NCBI GenBank assembly: GCA_022560555.1
Contig: JADFSZ010000041.1
Coordinates: forward strand, 1-11,202
Source of the DNA: PVC group bacterium
Lineage (GTDB): Bacteria; GCA-001730085; JADFSZ01
Direction of reading: 5' to 3'
DNA: 11,202 nucleotides
In this document: positions 5,972 through 11,202 of the stretch, piece by piece
Numbering within the stretch: the stretch's first letter is position 1
Layout: each line of letters starts with the position of its first letter
Notes under the pieces: generated by a model
What the model was told of the DNA's origin: nothing
Databases searched by the model: none
What the model saw: only the letters and a program-made list of their open reading frames with translations
Program-made: the position numbers and the translations under genes

Positions 5972-6853
5972 ATGGACATACTTATCACAGGCTCAACAGG
6001 GATGCTCGGGCAAGCCCTGATGAAGGAATCGCAACAAAGACACTTTCAGACAACTGGATTAGCGTCTAAAAACACGGATCTTAATATTGATATTACGGAC
6101 ACGGACATCCTTGTTAAAAAGCTCAAGGATATACGGCCCCAAGTGATCATTAACGCGGCGGCGATCGTCAGCCACAAACGCTGTGAAGAAAATCCGGAGC
6201 AAGCCACCAATACAAACGCTAAAGCCGTAAGTGTACTCGCAGAGATTGCCAAAGATATTGGGTGCTATTTTATACAAATTTCTACGGACCATTTTTTTAC
6301 CAATGATAAAGACCGCAAACACGATGAAGATCACCCGGTAACACTTCTTAATGAATATGCCCGTACGAAATACGAAGGAGAAAAGTTCGCATTAGAAAAT
6401 CCACAGGCTCTCGTTGTACGAACCAATATCGTTGGTTTTCGTAATTTCACCCCGCAGCAGCCTTCTTTTATCGAATGGATTATTATGAACAGAAAAAATC
6501 GTCAGCCTATAACACTTTTTGATGATTATTTTACCTCAAGTATCGATATTACGACATTCGTGTGTATTTTATTTGATCTCTTCAAGCAACGTCCCCATGG
6601 ACGGCTTAATATCGCGTCCCAACAAGTTTCAAGCAAAAAGGAATTTATCGAAGAGCTATGTCACGAATTTCAATTTGACTTGGATGGTGCCATCACAGGC
6701 AGTGTCAAGACACTACAGACCCCTATGCGCGCGGAAAGCTTGGGTCTTGATGTTAGTCAAGCAGAATCACTTTTGGGTTGCTCACTGCCTGATCGCCATC
6801 AAGTGATTGCCAATCTTCAAATAGAATATAAGGCACTTGGTTATGAACTATGA
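5972..6853 (+). CDS. RmlD-like NAD(P)-dependent sugar reductase/epimerase (extended SDR)
   Basis: Predicted to reduce or epimerise a nucleotide-activated keto sugar in the cytoplasm. The 293-aa protein opens with the Rossmann motif ITGSTGMLGQA (5-15), has NAAAIVSHKRCEENPEQA (61-78) as in dTDP-4-dehydrorhamnose reductases, STD (104-106), and the catalytic Y129-x3-K133 in EYARTKYEGE. Family length is normal. It is the first gene of the plus-strand operon and overlaps the NeuB-family gene by 11 bp, so translation is coupled. No other rhamnose genes are present, so dTDP-rhamnose synthesis is not implied. A role in making the precursor or tailoring the product of the NeuB step is more likely. In Bacillus the sps operon likewise combines an RmlD homologue with NeuB and SpsF homologues. 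Confidence 0.85.
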   Translation: MDILITGSTGMLGQALMKESQQRHFQTTGLASKNTDLNIDITDTDILVKKLKDIRPQVIINAAAIVSHKRCEENPEQATNTNAKAVSVLAEIAKDIGCYFIQISTDHFFTNDKDRKHDEDHPVTLLNEYARTKYEGEKFALENPQALVVRTNIVGFRNFTPQQPSFIEWIIMNRKNRQPITLFDDYFTSSIDITTFVCILFDLFKQRPHGRLNIASQQVSSKKEFIEELCHEFQFDLDGAITGSVKTLQTPMRAESLGLDVSQAESLLGCSLPDRHQVIANLQIEYKALGYEL

Positions 6854-7922
6854 CACAAAATTCAGTATCGGAGAACACACTATCGCGTTAGATGCCCCCA
6901 GCTATTTTGTGGCAGATATCGCAGCTAATCATGATGGAAACCTTTCGCGAGCTAAAGATTTGATATGCCTCGCCAAAGAATCCGGAGCCAATGCGGTGAA
7001 ATTTCAGCATTTTCTTGCCGACAAAATTGTGAGTGATTACGGATTTAAACATTTAGGCCAAAAAATGAGCCACCAAAGCAAATGGAAAAAAAATGTTTAC
7101 GAAACTTACAAAGAATATGAATGTGATCGCACATGGACCGAAACCTTGGTCAAAACCGCCAAGGAAGCACATATCGACTTTTTATCGACACCTTATGACG
7201 ATGAAGCGGTCCGGATGCTCGAGCCCCATGTGTCAGCTTACAAAATCGGATCCGGTGATATTACCTGGACTGACTTTATAGCCAAAATCGCCAAACTGGG
7301 CAAGCCAGTGCTTCTGGCTACCGGCGCATCCTCGATGCAGGATGTCAAGCGAGCCGTCGAAACCATCTTGGCTAACAATCGCAAAATCTGTTTGATGCAG
7401 TGCAACACTAACTATACCGGATGTGGAGAGAATCTAAAATATATTAATCTCAATGTGCTTAAAACCTATGCCTATCAATATCCGGGCATGCTCCTTGGAC
7501 TGTCTGACCATACTCCCGGATACACCACAGTTTTAGGTGCCATTAGCCTGGGAGCCCGTATTATTGAAAAACATTTTACGGACGATGCTGGCCGAAAAGG
7601 TCCGGATCACATTTTTTCAATGACGCCGAAAACTTGGCAGGAAATGATCAACCGCAGCCGTGAACTTGAAGAATCTCTCGGCAACGGCCAAAAGATTATT
7701 GAAACTAACGAAGAGGATACCGTCATTGTGCAACGCCGGTGTTTGCGGCTAATCCGCGATATGAAAGCAGGTGAGGTTATCACACACAAAGACCTCGTTT
7801 CTCTTCGTCCGGCTCCGGAAGATTCTGTGGCGCCTTATGAACTGACAAATGTCATTGGAAAAAAAATATCATCCCCTAAAACAGCAGGTGATGCCCTGTA
7901 TTGGAAAGACATCAATGATTAG
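6843..7922 (+). CDS. neuB: NeuB-family nonulosonic acid synthase with SAF domain
   Basis: Condenses phosphoenolpyruvate with an N-acyl hexosamine to give a nine-carbon 2-keto acid of the sialic/legionaminic/pseudaminic type. ATG 6843 (359 aa) is chosen over an upstream TTG at 6837; an AAGG lies 9 nt before it. Seen in the barrel domain: DIAANHDGN (25-33), AVKFQ (51-55), KIGSGDI (134-140), ATGAS (159-163), GLSDHTPG (219-226), EKHFTDD (242-248) and GPDHIFSM (253-260). The C-terminal antifreeze-like SAF domain (about 298-355) begins with RRCLRLIRDMKAGE. Both domains are complete. The gene overlaps the reductase gene upstream and is followed 13 bp later by the acetyltransferase gene. Which sugar it uses (NeuB, LegI, PseI or SpsE type) cannot be decided by reading alone. 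Confidence 0.9.
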   Translation: MNYDTKFSIGEHTIALDAPSYFVADIAANHDGNLSRAKDLICLAKESGANAVKFQHFLADKIVSDYGFKHLGQKMSHQSKWKKNVYETYKEYECDRTWTETLVKTAKEAHIDFLSTPYDDEAVRMLEPHVSAYKIGSGDITWTDFIAKIAKLGKPVLLATGASSMQDVKRAVETILANNRKICLMQCNTNYTGCGENLKYINLNVLKTYAYQYPGMLLGLSDHTPGYTTVLGAISLGARIIEKHFTDDAGRKGPDHIFSMTPKTWQEMINRSRELEESLGNGQKIIETNEEDTVIVQRRCLRLIRDMKAGEVITHKDLVSLRPAPEDSVAPYELTNVIGKKISSPKTAGDALYWKDIND

Positions 7923-7935
7923 AAAGGATGCCAAA

Positions 7936-8466
7936 ATGCTTGAAGGTAAACACGTACGCTTGCGCGCTGTTGAGAAAAAAGATCTCAAACAGCTGCTGGC
8001 CTGGCGTAACAAACCGGAGTTTCGTAAACATTTTCGCGAACATCGCGTGCTTTCCATGACCGAACAACAAAAGTGGTATGATAATTTTGTTATTAAAGAT
8101 GACAAAACAATTATGTTCGCCATTGAGGAGAAACGCGCTAAAAAGTTGATTGGATGCTGTGGACTTTGCCATATTAATTGGATCCAGCACAATGCGGATC
8201 TTTCTATTTATATCGGCAAAAACAATCATTATATTGATCTAAAATATGCGCCGGATGCCGCACACACACTCATAGATTATGCGTTCAACGTCTTGAATTT
8301 TCACCGTATGTGGACTGAGATCTATAGCTTTGATCACCGTAAAAAGAAATTTCTCAAAAAACTCGGCTTTTCATTGGATGGAAAACACCGCGAAACATAC
8401 TGGCACCTCAACAAGTGGCATGATTCTTATTTTTATGGACTCTTACGCCGTGAGTTTAATAAATGA
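7936..8466 (+). CDS. GNAT-family N-acetyltransferase (RimJ/RimL or PseH type)
   Basis: Predicted acetyl-CoA-dependent acetyltransferase of 176 aa, probably acting on an amino-sugar intermediate because of its place in the cluster. ATG 7936 is preferred because AAAGGA lies 9 nt upstream and the protein then opens with the usual MLEGKHVRLRAVEKKDL. The frame is open further upstream (ATG 7915 and 7849, inside the NeuB gene). Typical GNAT landmarks are LIGCCGLCHI (71-80) and LNFHRMWTEIY (120-130), followed by KKFLKKLGF (137-145). The acetyl-CoA pyrophosphate loop, normally R/Q-x-x-G-x-G/A, is poorly conserved here (LKYAPDA, 102-108). The gene overlaps the methyltransferase gene by ATGA. The alternative is a protein N-terminal acetylase, less likely in this context. 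Confidence 0.82.
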   Translation: MLEGKHVRLRAVEKKDLKQLLAWRNKPEFRKHFREHRVLSMTEQQKWYDNFVIKDDKTIMFAIEEKRAKKLIGCCGLCHINWIQHNADLSIYIGKNNHYIDLKYAPDAAHTLIDYAFNVLNFHRMWTEIYSFDHRKKKFLKKLGFSLDGKHRETYWHLNKWHDSYFYGLLRREFNK

Positions 8467-9581
8467 TTACGTGGAGCCGAAATACACCTTTTGAGGCTAC
8501 GGACACTCTGCAGGAGACATGGACGTACCATGAGGATGGTCATCAAAAATCTATTCCTGTTGAAATTTTCCTCGGAAAACCCATCGATATTGTTTCATTA
8601 AAAAAAGAAAATATAGAAGATTTTGCATCCAAGATTGATTCGATCAGCCAATCCCGTAAGAATCTGTATCAAGATACATCTCTCGAACATGTCATGGTTT
8701 GCCCTGTGTGTTCCTCATCAACCGATACGGCAACAAAGATTATTAAAATTTATGGAGCACAGTATTGCCGCTGCAACTATTGCACACATCACTTTGTTTT
8801 GGATCGATTGAGTCAAAAAGCGATTGAGGAATTTTATACTTCCAATCAAACATACCAAAGCACTTACGCTGATCCGGAAACACTCCAAAAGCGCCTGAAA
8901 GACATATCTCTTCCCAAAGCCCGCTGGACCATTGAACGTTTTGAGCATCTTGTCGGCCAAAAACCTAAAAAAATATTGGATGTCGGAACAGGCAGCGGTC
9001 ACTTTGTTCACGCGTGTCGCACATTAGGAATAGAAGCTGATGGATTGGAAATTAGCCAATCCGGCGTAAAATTTTGCAAAGATATTTTTGGAATCAAACT
9101 TATTCAAAAAGATTTTATCACAGAATGGGAGTCATTGGGTGACTACGACATCATCACATTTTGGGGTGTTATCGAGCATGTTCCTGGACCTGTAATAATG
9201 CTTAAAACCGCGGCTCAATTACTCGATAAAAAACCCTCCATGATCGTCACAGAAGTACCCCGTTGGGCCTGCTTTGGAACGGAAGTGCAAAAGCTGTTTC
9301 CCACATCCATTATCCGACACCTTGATCCTCTGGGTCATATTCAGATGTTTACAGATTCTTCGCTCGCGACCACATTTCTAAAGGGAGGGTTTGAACCTAA
9401 TGCCGCGTGGTATTTCGGAATGGATTATTATGAGCTCCTAGTACAAACAGCCCATCATCTTGGTGACAAGAATATTCTTGAGACAATGAAAAGTTATATC
9501 AATCCCATTCAAAATGCGCTTGATCATTCCCGCAGTGTTGACACCATCGTATTAGCCGGAACATCTACCCAAGCAGAATAA
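8463..9581 (+). CDS. Zinc-ribbon class I SAM-dependent methyltransferase
   Basis: Predicted S-adenosylmethionine-dependent methyltransferase (372 aa), probably methylating the cluster's sugar or its glycan. The first ~75 residues match nothing I recognise. A four-cysteine zinc ribbon follows: C80-P-V-C83 and C104-x2-C107 about 20 residues later. The Methyltransf_23-type domain starts with motif I KILDVGTGSGHFVHA (170-184). The acidic residue ending strand 2 is in EADGLEIS, and DIITFWGVIEHVPGP (229-243) is the motif IV/post-II region. The start overlaps the acetyltransferase stop (ATGA), so the two are translationally coupled. It is the last plus-strand gene of the operon; its stop lies 3 bp from the stop of the minus-strand fragment, with no terminator between. 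The acceptor group is unknown. Confidence 0.85.
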   Translation: MITWSRNTPFEATDTLQETWTYHEDGHQKSIPVEIFLGKPIDIVSLKKENIEDFASKIDSISQSRKNLYQDTSLEHVMVCPVCSSSTDTATKIIKIYGAQYCRCNYCTHHFVLDRLSQKAIEEFYTSNQTYQSTYADPETLQKRLKDISLPKARWTIERFEHLVGQKPKKILDVGTGSGHFVHACRTLGIEADGLEISQSGVKFCKDIFGIKLIQKDFITEWESLGDYDIITFWGVIEHVPGPVIMLKTAAQLLDKKPSMIVTEVPRWACFGTEVQKLFPTSIIRHLDPLGHIQMFTDSSLATTFLKGGFEPNAAWYFGMDYYELLVQTAHHLGDKNILETMKSYINPIQNALDHSRSVDTIVLAGTSTQAE

Positions 9582-9584
9582 ATA

Positions 9585-9929
9585 TTATTGAATTGATTTA
9601 AGGAGTTCTTCGGAAAATTTTGGAGGATTTTTAAGTACCCCGATTGAGGCATAGTCTCTGAGAAATTCACGGGATCGATCATTCAATTGGCTCACAATGT
9701 TATCCTGATTAGAATTGAGTTGTCGCATACAGTCTTTTAATGAATCCACATTATGTGCTAAAAGAACGGCTCCTTGAGATATAAAAAAATTTTCTCGCAT
9801 ATCATCGTAAAGGTCAATCACAATCACCGGTTTTTGTAATATCATTGCCTCTAAAACAGCTGTCGATTCATAGGTCACAATAAAATCTGAGGCAAGAATC
9901 ATAAAAAGTGAGAAGCCGCCACAAAACAA
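9585..9929 (-). CDS. C-terminal fragment of a GT-B-like glycosyltransferase, 5' end lost
   Basis: The last ~100 residues look like the nucleotide-sugar-binding end of a GT-B-type glycosyltransferase or related capsule/teichoic enzyme. ASDFIVTYESTAVLEAM, then LQKPVIVIDLYDD, is the usual 'asD.vvt..St...Ea...gkPvi..d' pattern. Everything before ASDF is missing. The first ~13 codons of this frame are only the antisense of a GIY-YIG gene tail (9883-9942). The apparent start at 9929 is TTG without a ribosome site, and the first ATG is at 9902. The authentic coding sequence therefore ends at about 9885 and this is the stump of a gene cut by a rearrangement or by an assembly join. It is convergent with the methyltransferase gene, 3 bp between stops. 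The intact gene probably belonged to the glycan cluster. Confidence 0.6.
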   Translation of the reverse strand: MFCGGFSLFMILASDFIVTYESTAVLEAMILQKPVIVIDLYDDMRENFFISQGAVLLAHNVDSLKDCMRQLNSNQDNIVSQLNDRSREFLRDYASIGVLKNPPKFSEELLKSIQ

Positions 9930-9947
9930 ACAGGGTAAGTGACTTAA
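9880..9947 (+). repeat. Direct repeat, left copy (GIY-YIG 3' end)
   Basis: These 68 bp match 11134-11201 with 8 mismatches and no gaps, including the coding tail, the TGA stop and the next 5 bases CTTAA. The two copies start 1254 bp apart in the same orientation. The right copy ends one base before the end of the window. Confidence 0.85.
9883..9942 (+). pseudogene. 3' remnant of a second GIY-YIG nuclease gene
   Basis: Read on the plus strand this gives KSEARIIKSEKPPQNKQGK and a stop, against KSEARIIKSQKPPQNIKGK at the end of the complete GIY-YIG gene (10903-11196). Of the seven base differences from the tct codon onwards, four are silent, which suggests both came from functional protein genes and not from a recent copy. 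The upstream three quarters of the gene are absent, replaced by antisense of the glycosyltransferase fragment. Confidence 0.75.
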
Positions 9948-10061
9948 CGGATACTTATTGAAGGCAACATGGGAATAAAGGCGACCGGCAACGAGCGCCG
10001 AGAGTGACGCGGTTCTATTCGACCAGCCTGTACTTCTCGCACCGCTCGCGCAGGTCTCATG

Positions 10062-10093
10062 TCATCGTCGCACGATGATAAATGCCTTTATCA
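10062..10093. other. Two adjacent perfect hairpins at the 3' end of the 67-aa gene
   Basis: TCATCGT CGC ACGATGA (10062-10078) and TGATAAA TGCC TTTATCA (10076-10093) share three bases and are mutually exclusive or stacked. The second contains the stop codon of the minus-strand 67-aa gene. They might act in termination, although no T-run follows. The stretch 9948-10061 shows no supportable gene. Confidence 0.35.
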
Positions 10094-10294
10094 GCCCATG
10101 ATGACGTGGCGGCGATAACGGTTGCGCGACTGCTTCATGGATTTCTCGTTGAATTCGCGGTCAAGCTTGAGAATGCGTTTGCGGCGCTTTCTCGCGCGCT
10201 TTGCCGAGATGTCTTCGAGCAGCAAAATCCAAAGCGGTATCAGAAAAATATTGTCGTGAGCCTGGCGGTTAAATGTTTCGGTCAGTAAGGCCAT
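10091..10294 (-). CDS. Small very basic protein of unknown function (67 aa)
   Basis: I do not recognise this protein. It is chosen over the overlapping plus-strand frame because its ATG at 10294 has a strong ribosome site (AAGGAG, 6 nt spacing), while the other has none. Residues 15-27 (NIFLIPLWILLLE) form a short hydrophobic stretch. The rest is rich in Arg and Lys (SAKRARKRRKRILK, then KQSRNRYRRH), so RNA, DNA or membrane binding is possible. The codons favour G/C in the third position more than the genes to the left, suggesting a different origin. It faces left into the direct repeat and is divergent from the 89-aa gene. A structured non-coding stretch lies directly upstream. Confidence 0.5.
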   Translation of the reverse strand: MALLTETFNRQAHDNIFLIPLWILLLEDISAKRARKRRKRILKLDREFNEKSMKQSRNRYRRHVIMG

Positions 10295-10317
10295 GATTTT
10301 CTCCTTGTCTTTTCAGA

Positions 10318-10332
10318 CCCGGTCTATCCGGG
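10318..10332. other. GC-rich hairpin upstream of the 67-aa gene
   Basis: CCCGG TCTAT CCGGG forms a stable 5-bp stem with a 5-nt loop, 24 bp upstream of the minus-strand start codon. On the plus strand it is followed by CCTTTCT, a poor terminator tail. Confidence 0.35.
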
Positions 10333-10366
10333 CCTTTCTAAGCCTGAGAAATGCATGTCCCGTGGC

Positions 10367-10426
10367 GGCTGCATCCGTCCTATTAGACGGACCGTAACGT
10401 AGAGTAGGAGGCTTGCCCTTGCAGCC
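10367..10426. other. Nested stem structure, possible structured RNA or DNA element
   Basis: GGCTGCA (10367-10373) can pair with TGCAGCC (10420-10426). Directly inside it, TCCGTC CTATTA GACGGA (10374-10391) is a perfect 6-bp hairpin. This nesting in a 264-bp stretch without a gene (10295-10558) suggests a folded RNA or a recombination-type DNA site. It matches no RNA family I can name. Confidence 0.35.
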
Positions 10427-10482
10427 CGCAGGAGAGGGATGTGCCAGTTTTGAGGTTTGAAAGGCCTGATAGGCAGAATGAA

Positions 10483-10505
10483 AAGTTAGAGGAAAAATCT
10501 AACTT
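10483..10505. other. Hairpin upstream of the 89-aa gene
   Basis: AAGTTAGA (10483-10490), loop GGAAAAA, TCTAACTT (10498-10505) is a perfect 8-bp stem. It lies 53 bp before the ATG of the 89-aa gene and could be a leader hairpin or a dyad site. The ends GTTAGA/TCTAAC recall integron attC core sites, but the spacing is far too short for one. Confidence 0.4.
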
Positions 10506-10558
10506 CTCTGCGATAATGACCGCTTGGCACAACGGATATATGCGTCTGAGGAGAAGAA

Positions 10559-10828
10559 ATGTTTTATCACATGAATCTTGCCGGCAAAGAATTACACAAA
10601 TTCGAGGATAATGAATTTGAAATAGTTGTTTATCGAGCAGAGGAAGATGGGCATTTGAGAGGGTATATTTCATCAGGCGGGTTTAGTGACCGCATAGCTG
10701 AAATATCCGGAGAAATAGCAAGTGATATGAAAACTGTGTCAGGAAATGACCCAGTGGCCGCGCTCATAGACAACATAAAGACTGAAATCAATGCTGGTAA
10801 GTTTCGTTTGCAAAGAAACACAAAATAA
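10559..10828 (+). CDS. Unknown 89-aa protein next to a GIY-YIG nuclease gene
   Basis: I do not recognise this protein. The ATG has a strong ribosome site (GAGGAGAAG, directly upstream), which makes expression likely. The sequence is mixed and soluble: an N-terminal part that reads as beta strands (FEIVVYRAEEDGHLRGYIS, about 20-38), then helix-like stretches (DRIAEISGEIASDMKTV; DPVAALIDNIKTEINAG). There is no signal peptide or membrane segment. It is mildly acidic overall, while the next gene product is strongly basic. The GIY-YIG gene follows on the same strand after 74 bp, so the two may form a pair, but nothing in the sequence shows physical interaction. Confidence 0.65.
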   Translation: MFYHMNLAGKELHKFEDNEFEIVVYRAEEDGHLRGYISSGGFSDRIAEISGEIASDMKTVSGNDPVAALIDNIKTEINAGKFRLQRNTK

Positions 10829-10902
10829 GGCACTTCAGCTCTGACACTTCGATCTGCTGTGTACCGGTTAATTGAAACATTAGAAGTCAAAAGGAGAGAA
10901 TT

Positions 10903-11196
10903 ATGGTCGGAAAAAAAAGTGGAAGTTTCGATAAAAAGGGAATCGAGGGTCTCGCAAAGGACAAACCCGTCGTATACAAGATCGAAGATAATAAAGGAAA
11001 AAATCTGTATACAGGCGTTGCTAAAAGAGGGCGAGTGGAGGCTCGGATAAAGGAACATTTACCAGGTGCGGCAGACCCTGTGCGGGGTGGTGCGAAAGTA
11101 AAAATACAGCAAAAGCCGAGTATTGATAAGGCCAAAAAATCTGAAGCTAGAATCATAAAGAGTCAGAAGCCACCACAAAACATAAAGGGTAAGTGA
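10903..11196 (+). CDS. Minimal GIY-YIG nuclease-family protein (97 aa)
   Basis: The protein is a single GIY-YIG domain. The 'GIY' position is VVY (23-25) in KPVVYKIEDNKGK, and the 'YIG' position is YTG (36-38) in NLYTGVAKRG. Arginines R44 and R48 and H52 in RGRVEARIKEHL lie where the catalytic arginine helix is expected. E81 in KKSEARIIK is the likely metal ligand, and N93 in PPQN is the conserved asparagine. All key positions are present, so it is probably an active nuclease. It is extremely basic (about 26 Lys/Arg to 10 Asp/Glu). No DNA-targeting domain is attached. The start has an excellent ribosome site (AAGGAG). Its 3' end is repeated at 9880-9947. Whether it is a homing-type, repair or defence nuclease cannot be told. 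Confidence 0.8.
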   Translation: MVGKKSGSFDKKGIEGLAKDKPVVYKIEDNKGKNLYTGVAKRGRVEARIKEHLPGAADPVRGGAKVKIQQKPSIDKAKKSEARIIKSQKPPQNIKGK

Positions 11197-11201
11197 CTTA
11201 A
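11134..11201 (+). repeat. Direct repeat, right copy (GIY-YIG 3' end)
   Basis: Right copy of the 68-bp repeat at 9880-9947. It covers the last codons of the complete GIY-YIG gene, its stop and CTTAA. The base that follows (11202) is the last of the window and already differs from the left copy. Confidence 0.85.
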
Positions 11202-11202
11202 G

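Noticed and set aside
7849-7935. Upstream start for the acetyltransferase
   Set aside because: It lies inside the NeuB-family gene; the ATG at 7936 has a better ribosome site and begins exactly where family members do.
9582-9600. Terminator between the convergent methyltransferase gene and the glycosyltransferase fragment
   Set aside because: Only 3 bp separate the stops and no GC stem with T-run is visible nearby.
9944-10060. A 38-codon minus-strand frame (starts MRPARAV) ending inside the direct repeat
   Set aside because: No ribosome site, very short, and it lies in a GC-rich patch where several frames are open by chance.
10082-10288. Plus-strand frame of 68 codons overlapping the 67-aa minus gene
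   Set aside because: No ribosome site in front of its ATG; the minus-strand frame has an excellent one and occupies the same bases.
10483-10505. Integron attC site
   Set aside because: GTTAGA/TCTAAC ends resemble core boxes, but the whole element is 23 bp, well below the length of attC sites, and no integrase gene is seen.
10530-10555. Sigma54 promoter (TTGGCAC ... GC) ahead of the 89-aa gene
   Set aside because: The spacing between the GG and GC elements is several bases too long for a -24/-12 promoter.
10630-11156. Long minus-strand frames opposite the 89-aa and GIY-YIG genes
   Set aside because: Antisense shadows: the plus-strand genes have strong ribosome sites and, for GIY-YIG, recognisable motifs.

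Overview
The window looks like bacterial DNA of moderate GC content from a Gram-negative (diderm) organism. The evidence for an outer membrane is a Wza-type polysaccharide export protein with a signal peptide, next to a Wzz/GumC-type co-polymerase. No gene fixes the taxon. An uncultured lineage such as Omnitrophota would fit the style of the genes, but that is only a guess.

Layout. (1) 1-139: a heptanucleotide repeat array (consensus TTYACYG). (2) 141-2878, minus strand: a polysaccharide export module, read as small MerR-type HTH protein, then Wza-like outer-membrane exporter, then GumC/Wzz-like chain-length protein without a kinase domain. Upstream of the HTH gene, 2931-3000 holds a strictly 10-bp-phased array of TGTCATAG-type direct repeats, a likely operator array. 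(3) 3189-5792, minus strand: SpsF-type cytidylyltransferase, membrane-anchored alpha/beta hydrolase and truA, with a good sigma70 promoter in front (5819-5847). More heptad repeats sit between the hydrolase gene and truA. (4) 5972-9581, plus strand, divergent from spsF: RmlD-like sugar reductase, NeuB-family synthase, GNAT acetyltransferase and zinc-ribbon methyltransferase, coupled by overlaps or very short gaps. With spsF this reads as a route to a modified nonulosonic (sialic-acid-like) or related CMP-activated sugar for surface glycans, comparable to the spsE/spsF/spsK genes of Bacillus spore-coat polysaccharide synthesis. (5) 9585-11202: a broken, probably mobile or rearranged end. The C-terminal part of a glycosyltransferase-like protein (minus strand) is cut off at about 9885, where it joins the 3' tail of a GIY-YIG nuclease gene (plus strand). 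A complete GIY-YIG gene lies 1254 bp further on, and its last 68 bp match that tail. Between the two copies are a small basic protein gene (minus), a structured non-coding stretch and an unknown 89-aa gene (plus).

Two places deserve most attention. One is the 10-bp operator-like array with its HTH gene and two inverted repeats near the export operon. The other is the GIY-YIG segment bounded by direct repeats, which is either a gene cassette, a gene duplication with deletion, or an assembly join at a repeat. The window ends almost exactly where the second repeat copy ends.
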